A DNA stretch of 54,527 bases from Candidatus Heimdallarchaeota archaeon (GCA_019057815.1 JAHLWR010000023.1:1-54527); one strand, 5' to 3'; numbered from the stretch's first letter, positions 36,661-46,330 are shown. A program made the numbers and translations. Notes: generated by a model from the letters alone, not told the origin.

Positions 36661-38004
36661 TTAATCTATTTTTCGTCTTTTTTTAGAGAATAATTTTATG
36701 AGTAGCAAAGGAACTAATACTATTAGTAGAGTAAATGTGAAATATATTTGAGTTTCATCTGTAGAACATTCAACAGGTTCATCAAGAGGGTAAAGATCGA
36801 TTGAACTTGCATAACCAGCAATAGAATAATTACCTGTACCTGACCAATCTGACCAATAATTACCTTCAAGTGTTTCAGTATCATACCAAAAGTTGTCAGA
36901 ACAATAATCAAAAGCTTGGGAAGTTCCTCCTAGATTATTGTCTACAAAGGTATTATGGTGAATAAGATTACTATCAGAACTAAGAAGTAAGTATACTCCA
37001 TAGACTTCATTTTCTTGTAGAAGATTGTAAGTAACGACACAAAAATCAGAAGACCAAAGATAGATGCCTCCCCAGTAGTTATTGCTACACGTGTTGTTTA
37101 CAACCGTCGCACTACCAGAAGAGGAAAGCAAGATGCCAAAGTTGCTGTTATTGCTACATGTGTTGTTAATAATAATTGAATATGTACAGGAGTACTGAAA
37201 TAGACCAGTTGTAGCGCTATTTAATATTTGATCACGTACTGTCACACTATTACAATTAACTAATATTAATTGACCATAGACAGGCTCAGAAATAATAGTG
37301 GAGTCAAGGTTAGTGCAAAAACCTAGTTTTTTCCCATTCACCCAATTATTCTCAACAGCATACGATAGGTAAGCATTAATGGTACCGTCGTTTATATGTA
37401 AACCACAATTAGTAAAAGAGTTGTTGACAACAGTAGAACTACCAGAATATTGAAGATAGATTCCTCTGTAGTAATTGTTGCTACATGTGTTGTTTGCAAC
37501 CGTAGAACTACCGGAAGACAAAAGCATGATGCCATCGCTATTATTGCTGCATGTGTTGTTTGCAACCGTGGAACTACCAGAAGAGGAAAGCGAGATACCT
37601 CCGTAGTTATTATTGCATGTGTTGTTGATTACAGTTGCTGTACCATCAGCTACATTCTTGATATGAATGCCATAATGGCTTGTGTCAACATAGCAGTTAC
37701 GAACAATGAAATATTTCGTTGTATCATCGATAAAAATACCATCTATACTCGTTGTTGTGATCTTGTAACCATCAATAAGATAAGGGTCTTCCGCTGTTCC
37801 TGTTCCAGGAAAAATCTCAAGTTCACTATCAGAAGTAATGGATATAGGATCATGGGGGGTCAAAGAGACGTAAGAGGGTGGGTTGGAAGAGATAGTTGTA
37901 GAACTTACACTCAGACTAGAGAATAAACTTAGTCCAAAAATTAAAATTGAAACAAATAAAACTCTTCTAATTGATACTCTAGATAGTTTTGATCGATTTT
38001 CCAT
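36661..38004 (-). CDS. NosD-like secreted beta-helix surface protein, membrane-anchored
   Basis: 447 residues. Signal segment (RRVLFVSILIFGLSLFSSLS), entry motif GTGTAEDPYLIDGYKITT, four beta-helix repeats, the conserved NNWVNGKKLGFCTNLDST insertion, two more repeats, NYWSDWSGTGNYSIAG and the membrane segment YFTFTLLIVLVPLLLIKLF with a KKRRKID tail. A TATA-like ATATATAAGTG lies about 50 bp upstream, the same type as before 2009-3232. A solitary CRISPR-like repeat lies about 150 bp upstream. Its 3' end and flank are duplicated at 32326-32722. Confidence 0.87.
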   Translation of the reverse strand: MENRSKLSRVSIRRVLFVSILIFGLSLFSSLSVSSTTISSNPPSYVSLTPHDPISITSDSELEIFPGTGTAEDPYLIDGYKITTTSIDGIFIDDTTKYFIVRNCYVDTSHYGIHIKNVADGTATVINNTCNNNYGGISLSSSGSSTVANNTCSNNSDGIMLLSSGSSTVANNTCSNNYYRGIYLQYSGSSTVVNNSFTNCGLHINDGTINAYLSYAVENNWVNGKKLGFCTNLDSTIISEPVYGQLILVNCNSVTVRDQILNSATTGLFQYSCTYSIIINNTCSNNSNFGILLSSSGSATVVNNTCSNNYWGGIYLWSSDFCVVTYNLLQENEVYGVYLLLSSDSNLIHHNTFVDNNLGGTSQAFDYCSDNFWYDTETLEGNYWSDWSGTGNYSIAGYASSIDLYPLDEPVECSTDETQIYFTFTLLIVLVPLLLIKLFSKKRRKID

Positions 38005-38149
38005 AGTTAACCTACAAAGATGTCAATTTAATATACTAGCATGTTTTGACACTTATATATCTTATGAAGTGAAAAGTAATTTTATTTCTCTCAATTTAAT
38101 AAATAAAGTCGAAGTTTCAAAACTACAAAATTGTGAAAAGAAAGCAGAG

Positions 38150-38186
38150 GTTGAATGCTGAATCTAAGTTACTAGAGAATTGAAAT
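38150..38186 (+). repeat. Solitary CRISPR-like repeat 1
   Basis: A 37-nt unit starting GTTGAATGCTGAATC and ending TTACTAGAGAATTGAAAT, at most a few changes from the array 2 repeat. It stands alone: no second repeat lies at spacer distance. It sits in a block (about 38104-38215) that also occurs at 43190-43305 and 48660-48775, upstream of NosD genes. The common upstream part is AAAGTCGAAGTTTCAAAA and the common downstream part AAGTTGC.AAAT.ATAATAG. Confidence 0.8.
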
Positions 38187-38300
38187 AAGTTGCGAAATTA
38201 TAATAGCCTTGGTACTGAAACTTATTAGATATTTGATAAATATTACACGCTTTATTAAATAGTATCAAAATTTATATATTCACATAACAATAATTGGTTT

Positions 38301-38860
38301 ATGAGTTATGTTCTAGCCCCCATTGAACAAAAGACAGCTCTTCAGATAATCGATTTGTTAATGACGTATTCGGACGAAATAAGATTTAATACAATCTTTA
38401 AATCCGTTAATGGGGGACTAGTAGCAAATTACAATGCTATTGACAACTTAAAGAGTATTGACTTAGTTAAGGATCGACAGAAGTTCGAATATGGTCCCTG
38501 GAACGTTTCCTTGAAGGAACATGGAAATTAGTAGGATACAGAATAGGTTTTATTAAAGCAGAGCTCCCACATCAAGATTTAACACTACTTGAACAGAAAA
38601 CAGCTTTACAGATACTATTCTATCTTATTAATTATGGAGGAACTCTTCGTTTCAGAGCTCTCCATAGATCTATCTTTGGTGGAAATTCTGCGATTAATAC
38701 GGCTATAAAAAACTTGTGTGATGCTGATATTTTAGAGGACCGTATAGAACAAAAGAAAAGACATAGATGTTTATCTTTAAAGGAAACAGGATTCAAAATA
38801 GCAGATAGAGCTTTGGAAATAAAAGAACTACTATCATATTCACAAGGAATATTGCTCTAA
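38301..38860 (+). pseudogene. Two-domain winged-helix regulator with a frameshift
   Basis: The first frame (76 codons, VLAPIEQKTALQIIDLLMTY and onward) is a winged-helix domain. After KEHG it meets TAG, but the next frame continues at once with LVGYRIGFIKAELPHQD and a second, homologous winged-helix domain (LTLLEQKTALQILFYLINYG to KELLSYSQGILL). One missing A in GGAAATTAG near 38526 would restore a single 186-codon gene of two tandem domains. Either a young pseudogene or a sequencing error in an A-run. As one protein it would be a DNA-binding regulator. Confidence 0.7.
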
Positions 38861-39006
38861 TGTCTTAACTTTTCCATCAAAACCTTTCTTATTAGTTTCT
38901 CATTGTATTTCTCAAACATATTACTAAACGCTATTATTTGGATTTAACCAAGTAAGGTCGAATTTGAGATCATAAAGATAGAAGAGAGAAAAGTTATCTT
39001 CTAATT

Positions 39007-39225
39007 CTAGACTTTTTCAAGAACTCTTTCTATTAGAGGTATAAAGGCTTTATCTTTAGTATTGGAAATTTCTCTATGCAGAGATTTGACCATTATTCTC
39101 AATATTCCGACATCTATCACTTTTTCGAGTTCTTGGTAGAAATAGTCTAGTGAGAAATCGACTAAAACTTCTTTTTCTTTGCAATCTAAGTCTTCTTTCC
39201 CAATAACTCTCTGCATACTTTTCAC
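39007..39225 (-). CDS. Small hypothetical protein
   Basis: 72 residues, charged and helical (FSLDYFYQELEKVIDVGILR), with no signal peptide or known motif. The frame is open between two stops and does not overlap another gene, and the residue choice looks protein-like. ATG at the fourth codon is an alternative start. It lies between the broken regulator and a NosD gene. No function can be proposed. Confidence 0.4.
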   Translation of the reverse strand: MKSMQRVIGKEDLDCKEKEVLVDFSLDYFYQELEKVIDVGILRIMVKSLHREISNTKDKAFIPLIERVLEKV

Positions 39226-39397
39226 AAATTATAGTTTTTTAATTATTGGGTTAAGAATAAAAGACAGGTAGTAGACTTTAGGTTTCATTCACTTATATAT
39301 TTATTGTCCGATTATAAAGGGTGTAAAAAAGAGGAAGGGTTGAATGTTTGGTTCTTGTTATTACTTCGCTTTTATGCTGCTTCTGACAGCTGTTCCA

Positions 39398-41020
39398 TCA
39401 TTTCTTTGCCTTCTTTGAGATTGTCTTAATAAGGAGGAAAGGAACAATGGAAAGTAGTAGAGTTAGTAAAACGATTTGTGGATATTCAACTATTACAGGT
39501 TCATCAAGAGGATAAAGATCGATTGAACCTGCATAACCATCAATAGAACAGAAACCTGTTCCGTCCCAATCAGACCAGTAATTACCTTCCAGATTTTGAC
39601 TATCATACCAGATATTATTTTTTCCTCCATCATACGCTTGTGAAGTTCCTCCTAGATTATTGTCTATAAAGTTATTATGGTGAATAAGATTATTATCAGA
39701 ACCAGAATATATCCTGATTCCATATTCTTCATTTTCTTGTAGAAGATTGTAAGTAACGATACAAAAACCAGAAGAGTAAAGTTCGATGCCCCAGCCATTG
39801 TTGTAGTATGTGTTGTTTGTAACAGTCGAACTACTAGAACCACTAAGAGAGATGCCACCATAACCATTGTAGTTACACGTGTTGTTTGCAACAGTATAAC
39901 TACTAGAACCCCAAAGAGAGATGCCGTCTTCGCCATTGTTGTAGCACGTGTTGTTAGCAACAGTCGAACTACCAGAAGAGGAAAGCCAGATGCCCCAGCC
40001 ATTGTTGTAGCACGTGTTGTTTGCAACAGTCGAACTACCTGAATAGTCAAGCCTGATGCCTTCCCAGTTGTTGTTGCTACACATGTTGTTGGTAACATTC
40101 GAACTACCAGAAGAGGAAAGACCGATGCCATTCAAATTGTTATTGTTGCATGTGTTGTTTGTAACAGTCGAAGAATCAGAACCTGCCAGATAGATGCCAC
40201 CATAACCATTGTAGTTACACGTGTTGTTTACAACAGTCGAACTACCAGAAGCGTAAAGCCTGATGCCGTTGTAGTTGTTGCTGCACGTGTTGTTTGCAAC
40301 ATTAGAACTACTAGAATCCCAAAGAGAGATACCGTTATAACCATTGTAGTTACACGTGTTGTTTACAACATTAGAACTACCAGAATCCTCAAGATAGATG
40401 CCATCCAAGTTGTTATTGTTGTTGCAAGTGTTGTTAGTGACGGTAGAATTATTAGAAAACCAAAGATAGATGCCGTAGTCGTCGTTATTGTTGCACATGT
40501 TGTTAATGACAGTCGAACTACCTGAATAGTCAAGCCTGATGCCACCATAACCATTGTAGTTACACGTGTTGTTTGCAACAGTCGAACTACCAGAAGCGTA
40601 AAGCCTGATGCTGAAGTAGGCGTTATTGTTGCACATGTTGTTAATGACAGAAGCTGTACCATCAGCTACATCATAGATATAAATACCATAAAGAAATGCA
40701 TCTACATAGCAATTACGAATAACAAAATGTTTTGTTGTATAACTAACATAAATACCTTCATTACTTGTTGTTGTAATATTATATCCCTCAATAACATAGG
40801 GATCTTCAGCTGTTCCTGAACCAGGAAAAACTTCGAAATCGCTATCAGAAGTAATGGATATAGCATTATGTGGGATCAGTGAAGAGTAAGATAGTGGGTC
40901 ATAAGAGACAGTTGTAGCGTTTAATCTCATACTAGAGAACGTACTTATTCCAACAATTAATATTGAAACACATAAAAATCTTCTAATTGAAACTTTTGAT
41001 TGTTTTGAGTGCTTTTGCAT
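39398..41020 (-). CDS. NosD-like secreted beta-helix surface protein, membrane-anchored
   Basis: 540 residues. It has the most regular beta-helix in the window: about thirteen repeats with the core STVANNTCN(Y/N)NG and no insertion. Signal segment (RRFLCVSILIVGISTFSSMR) and entry motif GSGTAEDPYVIEGYNITT at the front; NYWSDWDGTGFCSIDG and a short membrane segment with KKAKK at the end. Repeats 1-4 are nearly the same as those of 41212-43092 (the NNNAYFSIRLYASGSSTV stretch), showing recent exchange. The shared TTTAAAATTCC promoter box lies about 50 bp upstream. The ribosome site is GTAGGTTAAATT. Confidence 0.87.
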   Translation of the reverse strand: MQKHSKQSKVSIRRFLCVSILIVGISTFSSMRLNATTVSYDPLSYSSLIPHNAISITSDSDFEVFPGSGTAEDPYVIEGYNITTTSNEGIYVSYTTKHFVIRNCYVDAFLYGIYIYDVADGTASVINNMCNNNAYFSIRLYASGSSTVANNTCNYNGYGGIRLDYSGSSTVINNMCNNNDDYGIYLWFSNNSTVTNNTCNNNNNLDGIYLEDSGSSNVVNNTCNYNGYNGISLWDSSSSNVANNTCSNNYNGIRLYASGSSTVVNNTCNYNGYGGIYLAGSDSSTVTNNTCNNNNLNGIGLSSSGSSNVTNNMCSNNNWEGIRLDYSGSSTVANNTCYNNGWGIWLSSSGSSTVANNTCYNNGEDGISLWGSSSYTVANNTCNYNGYGGISLSGSSSSTVTNNTYYNNGWGIELYSSGFCIVTYNLLQENEEYGIRIYSGSDNNLIHHNNFIDNNLGGTSQAYDGGKNNIWYDSQNLEGNYWSDWDGTGFCSIDGYAGSIDLYPLDEPVIVEYPQIVLLTLLLSIVPFLLIKTISKKAKK

Positions 41021-41060
41021 AATTTAACCTACAAAAATGATAGACACCTAATAGTATGTT

Positions 41061-41087
41061 TTAGGAATTTTAAATCTTTCGTCGGGG
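41061..41087 (-). promoter_or_regulatory. Shared NosD promoter box, copy 3
   Basis: Minus-strand CCCCGACGAAAGATTTAAAA before TTCC, identical in its core to the copy upstream of 4230-5912. Located 40-65 bp before the start codon of 39398-41020. Confidence 0.6.
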
Positions 41088-41152
41088 AAAAGGAATCTCT
41101 TCAAAGTGAAACAGCTTTAAAGTGATTTAATATTTCTATAAAGATACTAAAG

Positions 41153-41209
41153 AAAAGGAAGAAAAGAAAGAAGAAAAGGAAGAAAAGAAAGAAGAAAAGG
41201 GAGGAAAAA
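41153..41209. repeat. Polypurine tandem repeat, transcript end
   Basis: Repeated GGAAGAAAAGAAAGAAG units form a pure purine tract of about 55 bp directly after the stop of 41212-43092. On the transcribed strand this gives a long pyrimidine run, which suits an archaeal T-rich terminator. A shorter relative lies at 7830-7857, after the broken NosD gene, which has the same C-terminal class. Confidence 0.6.
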
Positions 41210-41211
41210 AG

Positions 41212-43092
41212 CTATTTTTTCCTTCGTTGTAGCACCACTAAACCAAAGACCAAGAATAGAAAAGTTATCGCAGGAAGGAGAAGAGAGAACATTTGAAATT
41301 CTGGTACAAATTCAGAAATAGTAAATGAGTAATATAGACCAGAGTTGTCATTGATGGCTTCATTGTGGTTAACAGAATTATCTATAGCACTAACGTAGTA
41401 TTCAATTGTGTCACTAACTGCAAAAGAACCAATAGTTACGCTGTAAAAATCACCACTGCTAAGAGTCATACTAACTTCTATCCAAGTTCCATCATTAACC
41501 CTGTAATGGAGTGTAACTGATTGCACACCATAAGGGCTAGTGACAGTAGCATTAATACTAATAGTGTCGAGTTCTGTAGGAGTAGAGGGAGAGTGGATAA
41601 TATCAGTAATAACAGGAGGACCAAGGTATACAGTAGGTTCATCAAGAGGATAAAGATCGATTGAACCTGCATAACCATCAATAGAACAGAAACCTGTTCC
41701 GTCCCAATCAGACCAGTAATTACCTTCAAGGGTTGCAGAGTCATACCAAGTATTATTTGTTCCATCATCATACGCTTGTGAAGTTCCTCCTAGATTATTG
41801 TCTACAAAGGTATTATGGTGAATAAGATTATTATCAGAACCAGATTCTAAGTATACTCCATGTTCTTCATTTGATTGTAGAAGATTGTAAATAACGACAC
41901 AAAAAGCAGAAGAGTAAAGTTCGATGCCTTTCCAGTCGTTGTTGTAGCACGTGTTGTTTGCCACCGTCGAACTACCAGAACCACTAAGATCGATGCCCCA
42001 AAAACCATTGTAGTTGCATGTGTTGTTTGCCACCGTCGAACTACCAGAACCACTAAGATCGATGCCCCAGCCGTTGTAGTTGCACGTGTTGTTTGCAACA
42101 TTAGAATTACCAGAAATGTAAAGCTTGATGCCTTCCCAGTCGTTATTGTTGCATGTGTTATTGATAATAGTCGAACTGCCAGAAGAGTAAAGCACGATAC
42201 CATAGAAGCTGTTGTTGCTGCACGTGTTGTTGGTAACAGTCAAAGAATCAGAACCTGCTAGAAAGATGCCACCATCGCCATTGTTGCTACAAGTGTTGTT
42301 TGCCACCGTCGAACTATCAGAAGAGTCAAGCCTGATGCCTCTGTAGTTATTGCTACACGTGTTGTTGGTAACAGTCGAAGAATGAGAACCTGCTAGATAG
42401 ATGCCTTCCAAGTAGTTGTTGCTGCATGTGTTGTTGGTAACAATCGAACTACCAGAATCCTCAAGATAGATGCCATCCAAGTTGTTATTGTTGCTGCACG
42501 TGTTGTTAGTGATGGTAGAATTATCAGAAAATAAAAGATAGATGCCGTAGTCGTCGTTATTGTTGCAAATGTTGTTAGCAACAGTCGAACTACCAGAAGA
42601 GGAAAGAAAGATGCCGCTATAACCATTGTAGTTACACGTGTTGTTTGCGACAGTTGAACTACCAGAAGCGTAAAACCTGATGCTGAAGTAGGCGTTATTG
42701 TTGCACGTGTTGTTAGTGACAGTTGCTGTATCATCAGCTACATTATAGATATAAATACCATAAAGAAATGCATCTACATAGCAGTTACGAACAATGAAAT
42801 ATTTCGTTGTATCAGCAATATAAATACCGCTACTATCTGTTGTTGTAATATTATATCCCTCAATAAGATAAGGATTTTCAGCTGTTCCTGAACCCGGAAA
42901 AACCGCAAATCCACTGTCAGAAGTAATGGATATTGGATCATGTGGTGTTAATGAGGAGTACGATGGTGGGTCATAAGAGACAATTGTAGCATTTACTCTC
43001 ATACTAGAGAACGTACTTATTCCAACAATTAAAATTGAAACACATAAAATTCTTCTAATTGAAACTTTAGATTGTTTTGTTTGTTTTTGCAT
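41212..43092 (-). CDS. NosD-like surface protein with Ig-like domain and PEF-type tail
   Basis: 626 residues from the ATG at 43092; the frame is open 26 codons further, but MQKQTKQSKVSIRRILCVSI matches the starts of the relatives and is preceded by a ribosome site. About twelve beta-helix repeats, NYWSDWDGTGFCSIDG, one Ig-like domain (ITDIIHSPSTPTELD), then VPEFQMFSLLLPAITFLF and QRRKK. PEF followed by a hydrophobic run and basic tail resembles the PEF-CTERM sorting signal of archaea. A solitary CRISPR-like repeat lies about 150 bp upstream and the shared promoter box about 45 bp upstream. Confidence 0.87.
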   Translation of the reverse strand: MQKQTKQSKVSIRRILCVSILIVGISTFSSMRVNATIVSYDPPSYSSLTPHDPISITSDSGFAVFPGSGTAENPYLIEGYNITTTDSSGIYIADTTKYFIVRNCYVDAFLYGIYIYNVADDTATVTNNTCNNNAYFSIRFYASGSSTVANNTCNYNGYSGIFLSSSGSSTVANNICNNNDDYGIYLLFSDNSTITNNTCSNNNNLDGIYLEDSGSSIVTNNTCSNNYLEGIYLAGSHSSTVTNNTCSNNYRGIRLDSSDSSTVANNTCSNNGDGGIFLAGSDSLTVTNNTCSNNSFYGIVLYSSGSSTIINNTCNNNDWEGIKLYISGNSNVANNTCNYNGWGIDLSGSGSSTVANNTCNYNGFWGIDLSGSGSSTVANNTCYNNDWKGIELYSSAFCVVIYNLLQSNEEHGVYLESGSDNNLIHHNTFVDNNLGGTSQAYDDGTNNTWYDSATLEGNYWSDWDGTGFCSIDGYAGSIDLYPLDEPTVYLGPPVITDIIHSPSTPTELDTISINATVTSPYGVQSVTLHYRVNDGTWIEVSMTLSSGDFYSVTIGSFAVSDTIEYYVSAIDNSVNHNEAINDNSGLYYSFTISEFVPEFQMFSLLLPAITFLFLVFGLVVLQRRKK

Positions 43093-43133
43093 AATTCTAC
43101 CTACAGAGATGATAAATTCATAAATTGTTTGCT

Positions 43134-43160
43134 TTAGGAAATTTAAATCTTTCGTTAGGG
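43134..43160 (-). promoter_or_regulatory. Shared NosD promoter box, copy 4
   Basis: Minus-strand CCCTAACGAAAGATTTAAAT, a slightly changed copy of the common box, 42-68 bp before the ATG at 43092. Its position supports that ATG rather than the longer upstream frame, since transcription starting here could not include the upstream codons. Confidence 0.55.
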
Positions 43161-43240
43161 AAAAAGACAATTCCTTTTATCTCAATTTACCAAAAAAAGT
43201 CGAAGTTTCAAAACTGCAAAATTGTGAAAAGAAAGCAAAG

Positions 43241-43277
43241 GTTGCATACTGACTCTCAGCTACTGGAGTATTGAAAT
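43241..43277 (+). repeat. Solitary CRISPR-like repeat 2
   Basis: 37 nt, GTTGCATACTGACTCTC to CTACTGGAGTATTGAAAT. Same flanking block as solitary repeat 1. It keeps the length and ATTGAAAT-like end of the array repeats but is more diverged in the central stem. Confidence 0.8.
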
Positions 43278-43380
43278 AAGTTGCAAAATAATAATAGTCA
43301 TGTGTTTAAACTGAGTAAAAAAGTAAAAAAATTGACATGTTTATAAACGAAAAAAGAGCTTAAAGAAGGAGAGAAGAGTG

Positions 43381-46236
43381 TTAATTTTCTCTTTTCTTTA
43401 GGATTATAGTAAACATAGAAGCCACAGATACTAATCCTAAAATAGCGAACCATGGCGCGAAAGGAATAACAAGGGTATTCTCTTTGTCATTATTGTTTGT
43501 TTCAGTTTCAATCATAGAGGTTGTTTCAGTAGTTTCAGAGTGAGTAGTAGTTTCTGTCGTTGTTTCATCAAGATCAACCGTTAATATAGCTGTTTCTGAC
43601 CATTCTGAAGCAAGCTCTTGATAGTCTACTGCTCGAATTCTTATATAATATGTTCCCTGTTGCAAAGATGAGATATATAGGGAAGTTTCAGTTTCTGTAT
43701 ATTCAATCGGATTTTGGAATAGAGGATCTTCGTAAGATAGTTCAATCTCATAACGTTTTACTGCTCCATCAGGATCGGTGCTCTGATACCACTGAAGATT
43801 AAAACTTGTGAAACGAATAGTATCAGAATCAATTATCACAGGAACTGTTGGGGGTTGATTCTCGATTGTAGTGTTCTCTAGAATTGTGAAACTTATAGTT
43901 TCGGAGAATCCTTCATTTCCGCAAGTGTCATTAGCCCAGACATAGAAGTTGATGTAGTCTCCCTCTAAAAATGATCCAAGGTTACCTCTATATGTATCAT
44001 ATACTGTCAATGTTGTTGTAATATGAAACCATGTTCCACTATTAACTTGATAGTAGAATAGTACAGTATCAACTCCTGATGAATCAAAAACAGTGACTTC
44101 TATTGTTACATCTTGCCCCTCTACAGCTCCAATAGCAGGAACACTTATTGTTGGTGCAATATTATCACCTATAGATTGTATTATTATAGTGTAGATATCT
44201 GAACTCACATTATTTCCTGAAGTATCGCTAGCCCATATGTAAAACTGAACAGTTTCTCCTGCTTCAAATGGTCCAATAAACGCTTCAAACAAATCTCCGT
44301 TAACATTTGCTTCAATAGACATCCATTGTCCTTCATCTACTCTGTAATTGATAATTACAGTATTAATTACAGTATTATCTGTTACTGAACCGTTAACTGG
44401 AATTGATTCTCCTTCAACTGGATAGTCTAGATAGTCTATGAAATTAATAACTGGTGGAGTGGTATCTTCTGGAGAAGCTGACTGCATAATAGTAATGTAC
44501 TGTGTAGTACTTTGAACTGCATTCATATACTCATCGTTACACCAAATGTAGAAATCAATGTCATCATGAACATTAAATGAACCAATAGAATACCAATATG
44601 TATCTCCAGAAGAAAGCATATTTTTGATTATCCAACTACCTTCATTTATTCTATACCATAACTCTATTTGAGCTAAACCAGATTCATCAGTGATAACAGC
44701 TGAAATGCTGATATTGTCAAGCTCTGTTGGGTCGTGAGGGTAGACAGTGATATTAGAAATAACAGGAGGGTTGAGATCATCAGGTTCAGCTACAAAATAA
44801 CTAATCGATGTATTAGCTACATTCCCAAACGTATCTTCTGCTTCGAAGTAATATTTGACGCTAGCACCTGTAAAGTCTGTTGTCGTGTAAATGTAGGTTT
44901 CATTACCAATATATTCCATTTCTGCAGATGTCCAGATGTCAGAATCTTGCATAGCATAATAAACTGTTACTCTGATTACACCAGATAAATCAGATGCCAT
45001 TGCAATGTATTTGCTTTTTCCTAAAGAATAATCATAATAAGCATTAGAATAATAAATATTAGGTCCAGTTAAGTCTGTTGAAGGATAACTACTCGGATCT
45101 AAAGGGTCAGTTCCCTCTACAATCTCTTCTCCATCCGAGTAACCATCATTGTCAGTGTCATAATTACTAGGATTTGTCCCCAACAGATACTCTTCAAGAT
45201 TAGTTAATCCGTCTTGATCAGGATCCTCATTCGCATTATTAACTAGAATATCAAATCCATATTGTTGTTCCCAGTAATCTGGTAAACCATCAGAATCTGA
45301 ATCCATAAACATTGGATAAGGGTCAACATAATTTAATCCATCAATTGAATAACTTCCAGAGCCATACCAATCTGACCAATAGTTTCCCTCTAGGCTTATT
45401 GTATCATACCAGGTAGTATTGACTCCATAATCATAAGCTTGGGAAGTTTTAAATCCATCTATAGAATTATTTACAAAATAATTGTGATGAATGATATTAT
45501 TATAAGAAACAAAATCAGATGCAGTTTCGATTCCATATCCAGAATTTTCTCGGATATTATTGTATATTATTAGACAAGAATCAGAGGCAATAAGATAGAT
45601 ACCGCAGTTGTTGTTTGTACAAGTGTTATTGGTAATAGTAGCACCAGAAGAATAATACAGATAGATACCGAGATTGTTGTTTGTACAAGTGTTATTGGTA
45701 ATAGTAGCACCAGAAGAATAACACTGATAGATACTAACCTGATTGTTTGTACAAGTGTTATTTGCAACCGTAGAACTATCAGAATCGTCAAGATAGATGC
45801 CGTAGTAGTCGTTGTTATTGCACGTGTTGTTAATGACAATTGCTGTACCATCAGTTACATTATTAATATAAATACCATAGTATTCTGTATCAATATAGCA
45901 GTTACTTATAACGAAATATTTCGTTGTACAAGAAATAGCTATACCAATGTTACTCGTTGTTGTAATATTGTAATCCTCAATAATATAGGGATCCTCAACT
46001 GTTCCTGAACCAGGAAAACCTAAGGAAATAAAAACATCATCAGAGTTGATATCTATTGGTTCTGAAGAGATAAGTGAAGATTTAGAAAAAACACTATTTG
46101 TTATTGGAGATGAGTTAATAACACTCTTTGTTTCATTTTCAATATCTTTTATCACTATCTTTTCTCCTGAAACAATAAACATCGAAGATGAGAGTAATAC
46201 AAACAATATAAGCCAACTTTTACATGATTTAAACAT
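43381..46236 (-). CDS. Large NosD-like surface protein with Ca-binding and Ig-like domains
   Basis: 951 residues. Signal peptide MFKSCKSWLILFVLLSSSMF, a short beta-helix of four repeats, then acidic repeats DSDSDGLPDYWE, DPDQDGLTNLEEYLLGTNP and DTDNDGYSDGEEI (about 300-365), of the thrombospondin-3 type that bind calcium. Three to five Ig-like domains follow, then a fibronectin III-like domain (FNLQWYQSTDPDG...YYIRIRAVD), a Thr/Glu-rich stalk and the tail VIPFAPWFAILGLVSVAS with KKREN. Its final 330 residues before the anchor are nearly the same as the end of the gene at the right edge. The promoter and signal peptide match those of 33035-36070. Likely a stalked cell-surface protein. Confidence 0.88.
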   Translation of the reverse strand: MFKSCKSWLILFVLLSSSMFIVSGEKIVIKDIENETKSVINSSPITNSVFSKSSLISSEPIDINSDDVFISLGFPGSGTVEDPYIIEDYNITTTSNIGIAISCTTKYFVISNCYIDTEYYGIYINNVTDGTAIVINNTCNNNDYYGIYLDDSDSSTVANNTCTNNQVSIYQCYSSGATITNNTCTNNNLGIYLYYSSGATITNNTCTNNNCGIYLIASDSCLIIYNNIRENSGYGIETASDFVSYNNIIHHNYFVNNSIDGFKTSQAYDYGVNTTWYDTISLEGNYWSDWYGSGSYSIDGLNYVDPYPMFMDSDSDGLPDYWEQQYGFDILVNNANEDPDQDGLTNLEEYLLGTNPSNYDTDNDGYSDGEEIVEGTDPLDPSSYPSTDLTGPNIYYSNAYYDYSLGKSKYIAMASDLSGVIRVTVYYAMQDSDIWTSAEMEYIGNETYIYTTTDFTGASVKYYFEAEDTFGNVANTSISYFVAEPDDLNPPVISNITVYPHDPTELDNISISAVITDESGLAQIELWYRINEGSWIIKNMLSSGDTYWYSIGSFNVHDDIDFYIWCNDEYMNAVQSTTQYITIMQSASPEDTTPPVINFIDYLDYPVEGESIPVNGSVTDNTVINTVIINYRVDEGQWMSIEANVNGDLFEAFIGPFEAGETVQFYIWASDTSGNNVSSDIYTIIIQSIGDNIAPTISVPAIGAVEGQDVTIEVTVFDSSGVDTVLFYYQVNSGTWFHITTTLTVYDTYRGNLGSFLEGDYINFYVWANDTCGNEGFSETISFTILENTTIENQPPTVPVIIDSDTIRFTSFNLQWYQSTDPDGAVKRYEIELSYEDPLFQNPIEYTETETSLYISSLQQGTYYIRIRAVDYQELASEWSETAILTVDLDETTTETTTHSETTETTSMIETETNNNDKENTLVIPFAPWFAILGLVSVASMFTIILKKREN

Positions 46237-46330
46237 AAAAATAACCCCTTTTTCACTAATAGTATTTACTTAACTATTTATTTAAGCATTGTAGACGATT
46301 CTTCAGCAATAGGAAAAATCATGAAAATTA
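46237..46330 (-). promoter_or_regulatory. Promoter cassette, second copy
   Basis: Reverse complement of the block before 33035, with TATA-like GCTTAAATAAATAG and a GGGG-containing ribosome site. See the first copy. Confidence 0.6.

Noticed and set aside
4650-42700. Recurrent CACGTG in NosD genes as a regulatory E-box
   Set aside because: It falls at a fixed place in each coding repeat (the antisense of the AACACGTGCAA codons for NNTCNN), so it follows from the repeat itself.
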